Below, in pieces: positions 25,314-38,965 of a stretch of DNA of 64,000 nt. Under the pieces are notes generated by a model. That model had not been told where the DNA came from. It worked only from the letters and a program-made list of their open reading frames with translations, and did no database searches. Position 1 is the stretch's first letter. The number at the start of each line of letters is the position of its first letter. This DNA is from Saccoglossus kowalevskii (Eukaryota; Hemichordata; Enteropneusta; Harrimaniidae). A program made the translations under genes and the position numbers. Location of the stretch: NCBI RefSeq assembly GCF_000003605.2, contig NW_003158134.1, positions 36,743 through 100,742 on the forward strand, written 5' to 3'.

Positions 25314-28300
25314 ATGAGATAGGTGCATGTTGTGTCACTCACATGGGATAGGTGCATGTTGTGTTACTCACTTGATATAGGTGCATGTTGTGTCACCCAC
25401 TTGATATAGGTGCATGTTGTGTCACTCACATGAGATAGGTGCATGTTGTGTCACTCACATGAGATAGGTGCATGTTGTGTTACTCACTTGATATAGGTGC
25501 ATGTTGTGTCACTCACTTGAGATAGGTGCATGTTGTGTCACTCACATGAGATAGGTGCATGTTGTGTCACTCACATGAGATAGGTGCATGTTGTGTTACT
25601 CACTTGATATAGGTGCATGTTGTGTCACTCACTTGAGATAGGTGCATGTTGTGTCACTCACATGAGATAGGTGCATGTTGTGTCATTCACATGAGATAGG
25701 TGCATGTTGTGTCACTCACATGAGATAGGTAAATGTTGTGTCACTCACTTGATATAGGTGCATGTTGTGTCACTCACTTGAGATAGGTGCATGTTGTGTC
25801 ACTCACATGAGATAGGTGCATGTTGTGTCACTCACATGAGATAGGTGCATGTTGTGTCACTCACATGAGATAGGTGCATGTTGTGTCACTCACTTGAGAT
25901 AGATGCATGTTGTGTCACACACTTGATATAGGTGCATGTTGTGTCACTCACTTGAGATAGGTGCATGTTGTGTCACTCACTAGAGTACTTACCATTGTGT
26001 CACTCACATGAGATAGGTGCATGTTGTGTCACTCACATGAGATAGGTGCATGTTGTGTCACTCACATGAGATAGGTGCATGTTGTATTACTCACTTGATA
26101 TAGGTGCATGTTGTGTCACCCACTTGATATAGGTGCATGTTGTGTCACTCACATGAGATAGATGCATGATGTGTCACTCACTTGATATAGGTGCATGTTG
26201 TGTCACTCACATGAGATAGGTGCATGTTGTGTCACTCACATGAGATAGGTGCATGTTGTGTCACTCACATGAGATAGGTGCATGTTGTGTTACTCACTTG
26301 ATATAGGTGCATGTTGTGTCACTCACTTGAGATAGGTGCATGTTGTGTCACTCACATGAGATAGGTGCATGTTGTGTCACTCACATGAGATAGGTGCATG
26401 TTGTGTTACTCACTTGATATAGGTGCATGTTGTGTCACTCACTTGAGATAGGTGCATGTTGTGTCACTCACATGAGATAGGTGCATGTTGTGTCACTCAC
26501 TTGAGATAGGTGCATGTTGTGTTACTCACTTGATATAGATGCATGATGTGTCACTCACTTGATATAGGTGCATGTTGTGTCACTCACATGAGATAGGTGC
26601 ATGTTGTGTCACTCACATGAGATAGGTGCATGTTGTGTCACTCACATGAGATAGGTGCATGTTGTGTTACTCACTTGATATAGGTGCATGTTGTGTCACT
26701 CACTTGAGATAGGTGCATGTTGTGTCACTCACATGAGATAGGTGCATGTTGTGTCACTCACATGAGATAGGTGCATGTTGTGTTACTCACTTGATATAGG
26801 TGCATGTTGTGTCACTCACTTGAGATAGGTGCATGTTGTGTCACTCACATGAGATAGGTGCATGTTGTGTCACTCACTTGAGAAAGGTGCATGTTGTGTT
26901 ACTCACTTGATATAGGTGCATGTTGTGTTACTCACTTGATATAGGTGCATGTTGTGTTACTCACTTGATATAGGTGCATGTTGTGTTACTCACTTGAGAT
27001 AGGTGCATGTTGTGTTACTCACTTGATATAGGTGCATGTTGTGTTACTCACTTGAGATAGGTGCATGTTGTGTCACTCACTTGAGTACTTACCATTGTGT
27101 CACTCACATGAGATAGGTGCATGTTGTGTCACTCACATGAGATAGGTGCATGTTGTGTCACTCACATGAGATAGGTGCATTTTGTGTCACTCACTTCATA
27201 TAGGTGCATGATGTGTTACTCACTTGAGTACTTACCATTGTGTCACTCACTTGATATAGGTGCATGTTGTGTCACTCACTTGAGTACTTACCATTGTGTC
27301 ACTCACATGAGATAGGTGCATGTTGTGTCACTCACATGAGATAGGTGGATGTTGTGTCACTCACTTGATACAGGTGCATGTTGTGTCACTCACTTGATAT
27401 AGGTGCATGTTGTGTCACTCACCTGAGATAGGTGCATGTTGTGTCACTCACTTGAGTACTTACCATTGTGTCACTCACATGAGATAGGTGCATTTTGTGT
27501 CACTCACATGAGATAGGTGCATGTTGTGTCACTCACTTGATATAGGTGCATGTTGTGTCACTCACTAGAGTACTTACCATTGTGTCACTCACATGAGATA
27601 GGTGCATGTTGTGTCACTCACATGAAATAGGTGCATGTTGTGTCACTCACATGAGATAGGTGCATGTTGTGTCACTCACATGAGATAGGTGCATGTTGTG
27701 TCACTCACATGAGATAGGTGCATGTTGTGTCACTCACTTGATATAGGTGCATGTTGTGTCACCCACTTGATATAGGTGCATGTTGTGTCACTCACATGAG
27801 ATAGATGCATGTTGTGTCACTCACTTGATATAGGTGCATGTTGTGTCACTCACATGATATAGGTGCATCTTGTGTTACTCACTTGATATAGGTGCATGTT
27901 GTGTCACCCACTTGATATAGGTGCATGTTGTGTTACTCACATGAGACAGATGCATGTTGTGTCACTCACTTGATATAGGTGCATGTTGTGTCACTCACAT
28001 GAGATAGGTGCATGTTGTGTCACTCACATGAGATAGGTGCATGTTGTGTCACTCACATGAGATAGTTGCATGTTGTGTCACTCACATGAGATAGGTGCAT
28101 GTAGTATTACTCACTTGATATAGGTGCATGTTGTGTCACCCACTTGATATAGGTGCATGTTGTGTCACTCACATGAGATAGATGCATGATGTGTCACTCA
28201 CTTGATATAGGTGCATGTTGTGTCACTCACATGAGATAGGTGCATGTTATGTCACTCACATGAGATAGGTGCATGTTGTGTCACTCACATGAGATAGGTG

Positions 28301-30133
28301 CATGTTGTGTTACTCACTTGATATAGGTGCATGTTGTGTCACTCACTTGAGATAGGTGCATGTTGTGTCACTCACATGAGATAGGTGCATGTTGTGTTAC
28401 TCACTTGATATAGGTGCATGTTGTGTCACCCACTTGATATAGGTGCATGTTGTGTCACTCACATGAGATAGATGCATGTTGTGTCACTCATTTGATATAG
28501 GTGCATGTTGTGTCACTCACATGAGATAGGTGCATGTTGTGTTACTCACTTGATATAGGTGCATGTTGTGTCACTCACTTGAGATAGGTGCATGTTGTGT
28601 CACTCACATGAGATAGGTGCATGTTGTGTCACTCACATGAGATAGGTGCATGTTGTGTCACTCACATGAGATAGGTGCATGTTGTGTCACTCACTTGATA
28701 TAGGTGCATGTTGTGTCACTCACTTGAGATAGGTGCATGTTGTGTCACTCACATGAGATAGGTGCATGTTGTGTCACTCACATGAGATAGGTGCATGTTG
28801 TGTCACTCACATGAGATAGGTGCATGCTGTGTCACTCACTTGATATAGGTGCATGTTGTGTCACTCACTTGAGATAGGTGCATGTTGTGTCACTCACATG
28901 AGATAGGTGCATGTTGTGTCACTCACATGAGATAGGTGCATGTTGTGTCACTCACATAAGATAGGTGCATGTTGTGTCACTCACTTGATATAGGTGCATG
29001 TTGTGTCACTCACTTGATATAGGTGCATGTTGTGTCACTCACTAGAGTACTTACCATTGTGTCACTCACATGAGATAGGTGCCCTGTTGTGTCACCCACT
29101 TGAGTACTTACCATTGTGTCACTCACATGAGATAGGTGCATGTTGTGTCACTCACTTGAGTACTTACCATTGTGTCACTCACATGAGATAGGTGCATGTT
29201 GTGTCACTCACATGAGATAGGTGCATGTTGTGTCACTCACTTGATATAGGTGCATGTTGTGTCACTCACTTGATATAGGTGCATGTTGTGTCGCTCACTT
29301 GATATAGGTGCATGTTGTGTTACTCACTTGAGATAGGTGCATGTTGTGTTACTCACTTGATATAGGTGCATGTTGTGTCACTCACTTGAGTACTTACCAT
29401 TGTGTCACTCACATGAGATAGGTGCATGTTGTGTTACTCACTTGATATAGGTGCATGTTGTGTTACTCACTTGATATAGGTGCATGTTGTGTTACTCACT
29501 TGAGATAGGTGCATGTTGTGTTACTCACTTGATATAGGTGCATGTTGTGTTACTCACTTGAGATAGGTGCATGTTGTGTCACTCACTTGAGTACTTACCA
29601 TTGTGTCACTCACATGAGATAGGTGCATGTTGTGTCACTCACATGAGATATGTGCATGTTGTGTCACTCACTTGATATAGGTGCATGTTGTGTTACTCAC
29701 TTGATATAGGTGCATGTTGTGTCACTCACATGAGATAGGTGCATGTTGTGTCACTCACTTCAGATAGGTGCATGTTGTGTCACTCACATGAGATAGGTGA
29801 ATGTTGTGTCACTCACATGAGATAGGTGCATGTTGTGTCACTCACTTGATATAGGTGCATGTTGTGTCACTCACTTGAGATAGATGCATGTTGTGTCACA
29901 CACTTGATATAGGTGCATGTTGTGTCACTCAATTGAGTACTTACCATTGTGTCACTCACATGAGATAGGTGCATGTTGTGTTACTCACTTGAGTACTTAC
30001 CATTGTGTCACTCACATGAGATAGGTGCATGTTGTGTCACTCACATGAGATAGGTGCATGTTGTGTCACTCACTTGATATAGGTGCATGTTGTGTCACTC
30101 ACTAGAGTACTTACCATTGTGTCACTCACATGA

Positions 30134-30760
30134 GATAGGTGCCCTGTTGTGTCACCCACTTGAGTACTTACCATTGTGTCACTCACATGAGATAGGTGCA
30201 TGTTGTGTCACTCACTTGAGTACTTACCATTGTGTCACTCACATGAGATAGGTGCATGTTGTGTCACTCACATGAGATAGGTGCATGTTGTGTCACTCAC
30301 TTGATATAGGTGCATGTTGTGTCACTCACTTGATATAGGTGCATGTTGTGTCACTCACTTGATATAGGTGCATGTTGTGTTACTCACTTGAGATAGGTGC
30401 ATGTTGTGTTACTCACTTGATATAGGTGCATGTTGTGTCACTCACTTGAGTTCTTACCATTGTGTCACTCACATGAGATAGGTGCATGTTGTGTTACTCA
30501 CTTGAGCTAGGTGCATGTTGTGTTACTCACTTGATATAGGTGCATGTTGTGTTACTCACTTGATATAGGTGCATGTTGTGTTACTCACTTGAGATAGGTG
30601 CATGTTGTGTTACTCACTTGATATAGGTGCATGTTGTGTTACTCACTTGAGATAGGTGCATGTTGTGTCACTCACTTGAGTACTTACCATTGTGTCACTC
30701 ACATGAGATAGGTGCATGTTGTGTCACTCACATGAGATATGTGCATGTTGCGTCACTCAC
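30134..30760. repeat. Segmental copy of 39643-40269
   Basis: GTGCCCTGTTG (30141 and 39650) and CTTGAGCTAG (30507 and 40016) share an offset of 9509. A second GTGCCCTG copy at 29081 lies 1060 bp upstream, so this region is itself locally duplicated. Between 29758 and 39238 (CTTCAG) the offset is 9480, one 29 bp monomer less. Confidence 0.8.
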
Positions 30761-31649
30761 ATGATATAGGTGCATGTTGTGTTACTCACATGAGATAGGT
30801 GCATGTTGTGTCACTCACATGAGATAGGTGCATGTTGTGTCACTCACTTGATATAGGTGCATGTTGTGTCACTCACTAGAGTACTTACCATTGTGTCACT
30901 CACATGAGATAGGTGCATGTTGTGTCACTCACATGAGATAGGTGCATGTTGTGTCACTCACATGAGATAGGTGCATGTTGTGTTACTCACTTGATATAGG
31001 TGCATGTTGTGTCACCCACTTGATATAGGTGCATGTTGTGTCACTCACATGAGATAGATGCATGTTGTGTCACTCACTTGATATAGGTGCATGTTGTGTC
31101 ACTCACATGAGATAGGTGCATGTTGTGTTACTCACTTGATATAGGTGCATGTTGTGTCACTCACTTGAGATAGGTGCATGTTGTGTTACTCACATGAGAT
31201 AGATGCATGTTGTGTCACTCACTTGATATAGGTGCATGTTGTGTCACTCACATGAGATAGGTGCATGTTGTGTCACTCACATGAGATAGGTGCATGTTGT
31301 GTCACTCACATGAGATAGTTGCATGTTGTGTCACTCACATGAGATAGGTGCATGTAGTATTACTCACTTGATATAGGTGCATGTTGTGTCACCCACTTGA
31401 TATAGGTGCATGTTGTGTCACTCACATGAGATAGATGCATGATGTGTCACTCACTTGATATAGGTGCATGTTGTGTCACTCACATGAGATAGGTGCATGT
31501 TATGTCACTCACATGAGATAGGTGCATGTTGTGTCACTCACATGAGATAGGTGCATGTTGTGTTACTCACTTGATATAGGTGCATGTTGTGTCACTCACT
31601 TGAGATAGGTGCATGTTGTGTCACTCACATGAGATAGGTGCATGTTGTG

Positions 31650-32650
31650 TTACTCACTTGATATAGGTGCATGTTGTGTCACTCACATGAGATAGGTACA
31701 TGTTGTGTCACTCACTTGATATAGGTGCATGTTGTGTCACTCACTTGATATAGGTCCATGATGTGTCACTCACTTGAGATAGGTGCATGTTGTGTCACCC
31801 ACTTGAGATAGGTGCTTGTTGTGTCACTCACTTGACATAGGTGCATGTTGTGTCACTCACTTGAGATAGGTGCATGTTGTGTCACCCACTTGAGATAGGT
31901 GAATGTTGTGTCACTCACTTGAGATAGGTGCATGTTGTGTCACCCACTTGAGATAGGTGCATGTTGTGTTACTCACTTGATATAGGTGCATGTTGTGTCA
32001 CTCACTTGATACAGGTGCATGTTGTGTCACTCACTAGAGTACTTACCATTGTGTCACTCACATGAGATAGGTGCATGTAGTTTCACTCACTTGAGATAGG
32101 TGCATGTTGTTTCACTAACTTGAGATAGGTGCATGTTGTGTCACTCACTTGATATAGGTGCATGTTGTGTCACTCACTTGATATAGGTGCATGTTGTGTT
32201 ACTTGAGATAGGTGCATGTTGTGTTACTCACTTGATATAGGTGCATGTTGTGTCACTCACTTGAGTACTTACCATTGTGTCACTCACATGAGATAGGTGC
32301 ATGTTGTGTTACTCACTTGAGATAGGTGCATGTTGTGTTACTCACTTGATATAGGTGCATGTTGTGTTACTCACTTGATATAGGTGCATGTTGTGTTACT
32401 CACTTGAGATAGGTGCATGTTGTGTTACTCACTTGATATTGGTGCATGTTGTGTTACTCACTTGAGATAGGTGCATGTTGTGTCACTCACTTGAGTACTT
32501 ACCATTGTGTCACTCACATGAGATAGGTGCATGTTGTGTCACTCACATGAGATAGGTGCATGTTGTGTCACTCACATGAGATAGGTGCATTTTGTGTCAC
32601 TCACTTGATATAGGTGCATGATGTGTTACTCACTTGAGTACTTACATTGT
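31650..32650. repeat. Segmental copy of 60095-61095
   Basis: Markers keep an offset of 28445: GTACATG (31696 and 60141), GTCCATGATG (31756 and 60201), CACTAACTTG (32115 and 60560), the 25 bp monomer (32187 and 60632) and GCATTTTG (32590 and 61035). Both copies end at the same B unit, then diverge. Confidence 0.85.
32187..32211 (+). repeat. Truncated 25 bp monomer, third copy
   Basis: This monomer has the TGTTACTTGAGATAG truncation, with the normal ATATAGGTGCATG junction rather than the ATATATTTG seen at 5.7 and 7.4 kb. It is therefore either the ancestral form or a corrected one. Confidence 0.82.
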
Positions 32651-35349
32651 GTCACTCACTTGATATAGGTGCATGTTGTGTCACTCACTTGAGTACTTAC
32701 CATTGTGTCACTCACATGAGATAGATGCATGTTGTGTCACTCACATGAGATAGGTGGATGTTGTGTCACTCACTTGATATAGGTGCATGTTGTGTCACTC
32801 ACTTGATATAGGTGCATGTTGTGTCACTCACATGAGATAGGTGCATGTTGTGTCACTCACTTGAGTACTTACCATTGTGTCACTCACATGAGATAGGTGC
32901 ATTTTGTGTCACTCACATGAGATAGGTGTATGTTGTGTCACTCACTTGATATAGGTGCATGTTGTGTCACTCACTAGAGTACTTACCATTGTGTCACTCA
33001 CATGAGATAGGTGCATGTTGTGTCACTCACATGAAATAGGTGCATGTTGTGTCACTCACATGAGATAGGTGCATGTTGTGTCACTCACATGAGATAGGTG
33101 CATGTTGTGTCACTCACATGAGATAGGTGCATGTTGTGTCACTCACTTGATATAGGTGCATGTTGTGTCACCCACTTGATATAGGTGCATGTTGTGTCAC
33201 TCACATGAGATAGATGCATGTTGTGTCACTCACTTGATATAGGTGCATGTTGTGTCACTCACATAATATAGGTGCATGTTGTGTTACTCACTTGATATAG
33301 GTGCATGTTGTGTCACCCACTTGATATAGGTGCATGTTGTGTCACTCACATGAGATAGATGCATGTTGTGTCACTCACTTGATATAGGTGCATGTTGTGT
33401 CACTCACATGAGATAGGTGCATGTTGTGTGACTCACATGAGATAGGTGCATGTTGTGTGACTCACATGAGATAGGTGCATGTTGTGTTACTCACTTGATA
33501 TAGGTGCATGTTGTGTCACTCACTTGAGATAGGTGCATGTTGTGTCACTCACATGAGATATGTGCATGTTGTGTCACTCACATGAGATAGGTGCATGTTG
33601 TGTCACTCACATGAGATAGGTGCATGTTGTGTCACTCAATTGATATAGGTGCATGTTGTGTCACTCACTTGAGATAGGTGCATGTTGTGTCACTCACTTG
33701 AGATAGGTGCATGTTGTGTCACTCACATGAGATAGGTGCATGTTGTGTCACTCACATGAGATAGGTGCATGTTGTGTCACTCACATGAGATAGGTGCATG
33801 TTGTGTCACTCACTGGAGATAGATGCATGTTGTGTCACTCACTTGATATAGGTGCATGTTGTGTCACTCACTTGAAATAGGTGCATGTTGTGTCACTCAC
33901 ATGAGATAGGTGCATGTTGTGTCACTCACATGAGATAGGTGCATGTTGTGTTACTCTCTTGATATAGGTGCATGTTGTGTCACTCACATGAGATAGGTGC
34001 ATGTTGTGTCACTCACATGAGATAGGTGCATGTTGTGTCACTCACATGAGATAGGTGCATGTTGTGTTACTCACTTGATATAGGTGCATGTTGTGTCACT
34101 CACTTGAGATAGGTGCATGTTGTGTCACTCACATGAGATAGGTGCATGTTGTGTCACTCACATGAGATAGGTGCATGTTGTGTCACTCACTTGATATAGG
34201 TGCATGTTGTGTCACTCACTTGAGATAGGTGCATGTTGTGTCACTCACATGAGATAGGTGCATATTGTGTCACTCACTTGAGATAGGTGCATGTTGTGTC
34301 ACTCACATGAGATAGGTGCATGTTGTGTCACTCACATGAGATAGGTGCATGTTGTGTCACTCACTTGATATAGGTGCATGTTGTGTCACTCACTTTGAGA
34401 TAGGTGCATGTTGTGTCACTCACATGAGATAGGTGCATGTTGTGTCACTCACTTGAGTACTTACCATTGTGTCACTCACATGAGATAGGTGCATGTTGTG
34501 TCACTCACTTGATATAGGTGCATGTTGTGTCACTCACTAGAGTACTTACCGTTGCGTCACTCACATGAGATAGGTGCATGTTGTGTCACTCACATGAGAT
34601 AAGTGCATGTTGTGTCACTCACATGAGATAGGTGCATGTTGTGTTACTCACTTGATATAGGTGCATGTTGTGTCACCCACTTGATATAGGTGCATGTTGT
34701 GTCACTCACATGAGATAGATGCATGTTGTGTCACTCACTTGATATAGGTGCATGTTGTGTCACTCACATGAGATAGGTGCATGTTGTGTCACTCACATGA
34801 GATAGGTGCATGTTGAGTCACTCACATGAGATAGGTGCATGTTGTGTTACTCACTTGATATAGGTGCATGTTGTGTCACTCACTTGAAATAGGTGCATGT
34901 TGTGTCACTCACATGAGATAGGTGCATGTTGTGTCACTCACATGAGATAGGTGCATGTTGTGCTACTCACTTGATATAGGTGCATGTTGTGTCACTCACT
35001 TGAGGTAGGTGCATGTTGTGTCACTAACATGAGATAGGTGCATGTTGTGTCACTCACATGAGATAGGTGCATGTTGTGTTACTCACTTGATATAGGTGCA
35101 TGTTGTGTCACTCACTTGAGATAGGTGCATGTTGTGTCACTCACATGAGATAGGTGCATGTTGTGTCACTCACATGAGATAGGTGCATGTTGTGTCACTC
35201 ACATGAGATAGGTGCATGTTGTGTCACTCACTTGATATAGGTGCATGTTGTGTCACTCACTTGAGATAGGTGCATGTTATGTCACTCACATGAGATAGGT
35301 GCATATTGTGTCACTCACATGAGATAGGTGCATGTTGTGTCACTCACAT

Positions 35350-37088
35350 GAGATAGGTGCATGTTGTGTCACTCACATGAGATAGGTGCATGTTGTGTCA
35401 CTCACTTGATATAGGTGCATGTTGTGTCACTCACTTGAGATAGGTGCATGTTGTGTCACTGACATGAGATAGGTGCATGTTGTGTCACTCACATGAGATA
35501 GGTGCATGTTGTGTCACTCACATGAGATAGGTGCATGTTGTGTCACTCACTTCAGATAGGTGCATGTTGTGTCACTCACATGAGATAGGTGCATGTTGTG
35601 TCACTCACATGAGATAGGTGCATGTTGTGTCACTCACTTGATATAGGTGCATGTTGTGTCATTCACTTGAGATAGGTGCATGTTGTGTCACTCACATGAG
35701 ATAGGTGCATGTTGTGTCACTCACATGAGATAGGTGCATGTTGTGTCACTCACATGAGATAGGTGCATGTTGTGTCACTCACTTGAGATAGATTCATGTT
35801 GTGTCACACACTTGATATAGGTGCATGTTGTGTCACTCACTTGAGTACTTACCATTGTGTCACTCACATGAGATAGGTGCATGTTGTGTCACTCACTTGA
35901 GTACTTACCATTGTGTCACTCACATGAGATAGGTGCATGTTGTGTCACTCACATGAGATAGGTGCATGTTGTGTTACTCTCTTGATATAGGTGCATGTTG
36001 TGTCACTCACTTGAGATAGGTGCATGTTGTGTCACTCACATGAGATAGGTGCATGTTGTGTCACTCACATGAGATAGGTGCATGTTGTGTTACTCACTTG
36101 ATATAGGTGCATGTTGTGTCACTCACTTGAGATAGGTGCATGTTGTGTCACTCACATGTGATAGGTGCATGTTGTGTCACTCACATGAGATAGGTGCATG
36201 TTGTGTCACTCACATGAGATAGGTGCATGTTGTGTCACTCACTTGATATAGGTGCATGTTGTGTCACTCACTAGAGTACTTACCATTGTGTCACTCACAT
36301 GAGATAGGTGCATGTTGTGTCACTCACTTGATATAGGTGCATGTTGTGTCACTCACTTGAGTACTTACCATTGTGTCACTCACATGAGATAGGTGCATGT
36401 TGTGTCACTCACATGAGATAGGTGCATGTTGTGTCACTCACTTGATATAGGTGCATGTTGTGTCACTCACTTGATATAGGTGCATGTTGTGTCACTCACT
36501 TGATATAGGTGCATGTTGTGTTACTCACTTGAGATAGGTGCATGTTGTGTTACTCACTTGATATAGGTGCATGTTGTGTCACTCACTTGAGTACTTACCA
36601 GTGTGTCACTCACATGAGATAGGTGCATGTTGTGTTACTCACTTGAGCTAGGTGCATGTTGTGTTACTCACTTGATATAGGTGCATGTTGTGTTACTCAC
36701 TTGATATAGGTGCATGTTGTGTTACTCACTTGAGATAGGTGCATGTTGTGTTACTCACTTGATATAGGTGCATGTTGTGTTACTCACTTGAGATAGGTGC
36801 ATGTTGTGTCACTCACTTGAGTACGTACCATTGTGTCACTCACATGAGATAGGTGCATGTTGTGTCACTCACATGAGATAGGTGCATGTTGTGTCACTCA
36901 CTTGATATAGGTGCATGTTGTGTTACTCACATGAGATAGGTGCATGTTGTGTCACTCACATGAGATAGGTGCATGTTGTGTCACTCACTTGATATAGGTG
37001 CATGTTGTGTCACTCACTAGTGTACTTACCATTGTGTCACTCACATGAGATAGGTGCATGTTGTGTCACTCACATGAGATAGGTGCAT
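35350..37088. repeat. Segmental copy of 41342-43080, offset 5992
   Basis: Seven or more private variants keep an exact 5992 bp offset: CACTGACATG (35461 and 41453), TAGATTCATG (35789 and 41781), TTACTCTC (35974 and 41966), ACCAGTGTG (36601 and 42593), GTACGTACC (36821 and 42813) and ACTAGTGTAC (37019 and 43011). The first part also recurs at 43.2-43.83 kb (offset 8008) and 62.5-63.0 kb (offset 27164). The constant offset over about 1.7 kb means no net indel since duplication. Confidence 0.87.
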
Positions 37089-37442
37089 GTTGTGTCACTC
37101 ACATGAGATAGGTGCATGTTGTGTTACTCACTTGATATAGGTGCATGTTGTGTCACCCACTTGATATAGGTGCATGTTGTGTCACTCAAATGAGATAGAT
37201 GCATGTTGTGTCACTCACTTGATATAGGTGCATGTTGTGTCACTCACATGAGATAGGTGCATGTTGTGTCACTCACATGAGATAGGTGCATGTTGTGTCA
37301 CTCACATGAGATAGGTGCATGTTGTGTTACTCACTTGATATAGGTGCATGTTGTGTCACTCACTTGAAATAGCAGCATGTTGTGTCACTCACATGAGATA
37401 GGTGCATGTTGTGTCACTCACATGAGATAGGTGCATGTTGTG
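36330..37442. repeat. Segmental copy of 39698-40810, offset 3368
   Basis: Shared markers are CTTGAGCTAG (36648 and 40016), GTACGTACC (36821 and 40189), ACTAGTGTAC (37019 and 40387) and CACTCAAATGAG (37187 and 40555). With the 5992 bp offset block this gives three related copies at 36.3, 39.7 and 42.3 kb. The 37.36 kb monomer has an odd AATAGCAGCATG. Confidence 0.85.
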
Positions 37443-38965
37443 TCACTCACATGATATAGGTGCATGTTGTGTCACTCACTTGATATAGGTGCATGTTGTG
37501 TCACTCACATGAGATAGGTGCATGTTGTGTCACTCACTTGAGATAGATGCATGTTGTGTCACACACTTGATATAGATGCATGTTGTGTCACTCACTTGAT
37601 ATAGGTGCATGTTTTGTCACTCACTTGAGATAGGTGCATGTTGTGTTACTCACTTGATATAGGTGCATGTTGTGTTACTCACTTGAGATAGGTGCATGTT
37701 GTGTCACTCACTTGAGTACTTACCATTGTGTCACTCACATGAGATAGGTGCATGTTGTGTCACTCACATGAGATAGGTACATGTTGTGTCACTCACATGA
37801 GATAGGTGCATGTTGTGTCACTCACTTGATATAGGTGCATGTTGTGTTACTCACTTGAGTACTTACCATTGTGTCACTCACATGAGATAGGTGCATGTTG
37901 TGTCACTCACTTGAGATAGGTGCATGTTGTGTCACTCACTTGAGTACTTACCATTGTGCCACTCACATGAGATAGGTGCATGTTGTGTCACTCACATGAG
38001 ATAGGTGCATGTTGTGTCACTCACATGAGATAGGTGCATGTTGTGTCACTCACTTGATATAGGTGCATGTTGTGTCACTCACTTGAGATAGGTGCATGTT
38101 GTGTCACTCACATGAGATAGGTGCATGTTGTGTCACTCACTTGAGATAGGTGCATGTTGTGTCACTCACATGAGATAGGTGCATGTTGTGTCACTCACAT
38201 GAGATAGGTAAATGTTGTGTCACTCACTTGATATAGGTGCATGTTGTGTCACTCACTTGAGATAGGTGCATGTTGTGTCACTCACATGAGATAGGTGCAT
38301 GTTGTGTCACTCACATGAGATAGGTGCATGTTGTGTCACTCACATGAGATAGGTGCATGTTGTGTCACTCACATGAGATAGATGCATGTTGTGTCACACA
38401 CTTGATATAGGTGCATGTTGTGTCACTCACTTGAGATAGGTGCATGTTGTGTCACTCACATGAGATAGGTGCATGTTGTGTCACTCACATGAGATAGGTG
38501 CATGTTGTGTCACTCACATGAGATAGGTGCATGTTGTGTCACTCACATGAGATAGGTGCATGTTGTGTCACTCACTTGAGATAGATGCATGTTGTGTCAC
38601 TCACTTGATATAGGTGTATGATGTGTCACTCACTTGAGTACTTACCATTGTGTCACTCACATGAGATAGGTGCATGTTGTGTCACTTACATGAGATAGGT
38701 GCATGTTGTGTCACTCACATGAGATAGGTGCATGTTGTGTCACTCACATGAGATCGGTGCATGTTGTGTCACTCACTTGATATAGGTGCATGTTGTGTCA
38801 CTCACTTGAGATAGGTGCATGTTATGTCACTCACATGAGATAGGTGCATGCTGTGTCACTCACTTCAGATAGGTGCATGTTGTGTCACTCACATGAGATA
38901 GGTGAATGTTGTGTCACTCACATGAGATAGGTGCATGTTGTGTCACTCACTTGATATAGAGGCAT

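Larger units (their letters stand above)
25314..38965. repeat. Mosaic A-rich domain, B-poor stretches of 1-1.5 kb
   Basis: This is continuous satellite. Stretches without any B unit are unusually long here: about 27.56-29.04, 30.89-32.03, 33.0-34.45 and 34.56-35.83 kb. Between them lie B-bearing blocks copied from elsewhere: 26.94-27.87 kb resembles 5.87-6.80 kb, 29.05-30.8 kb resembles 39.2-40.3 kb, and 31.65-32.65 kb resembles 60.1-61.1 kb. A 26 bp B unit lacking one C lies near 32645, and a GAGACAGATG variant near 27955. I saw no non-satellite DNA. Confidence 0.82.
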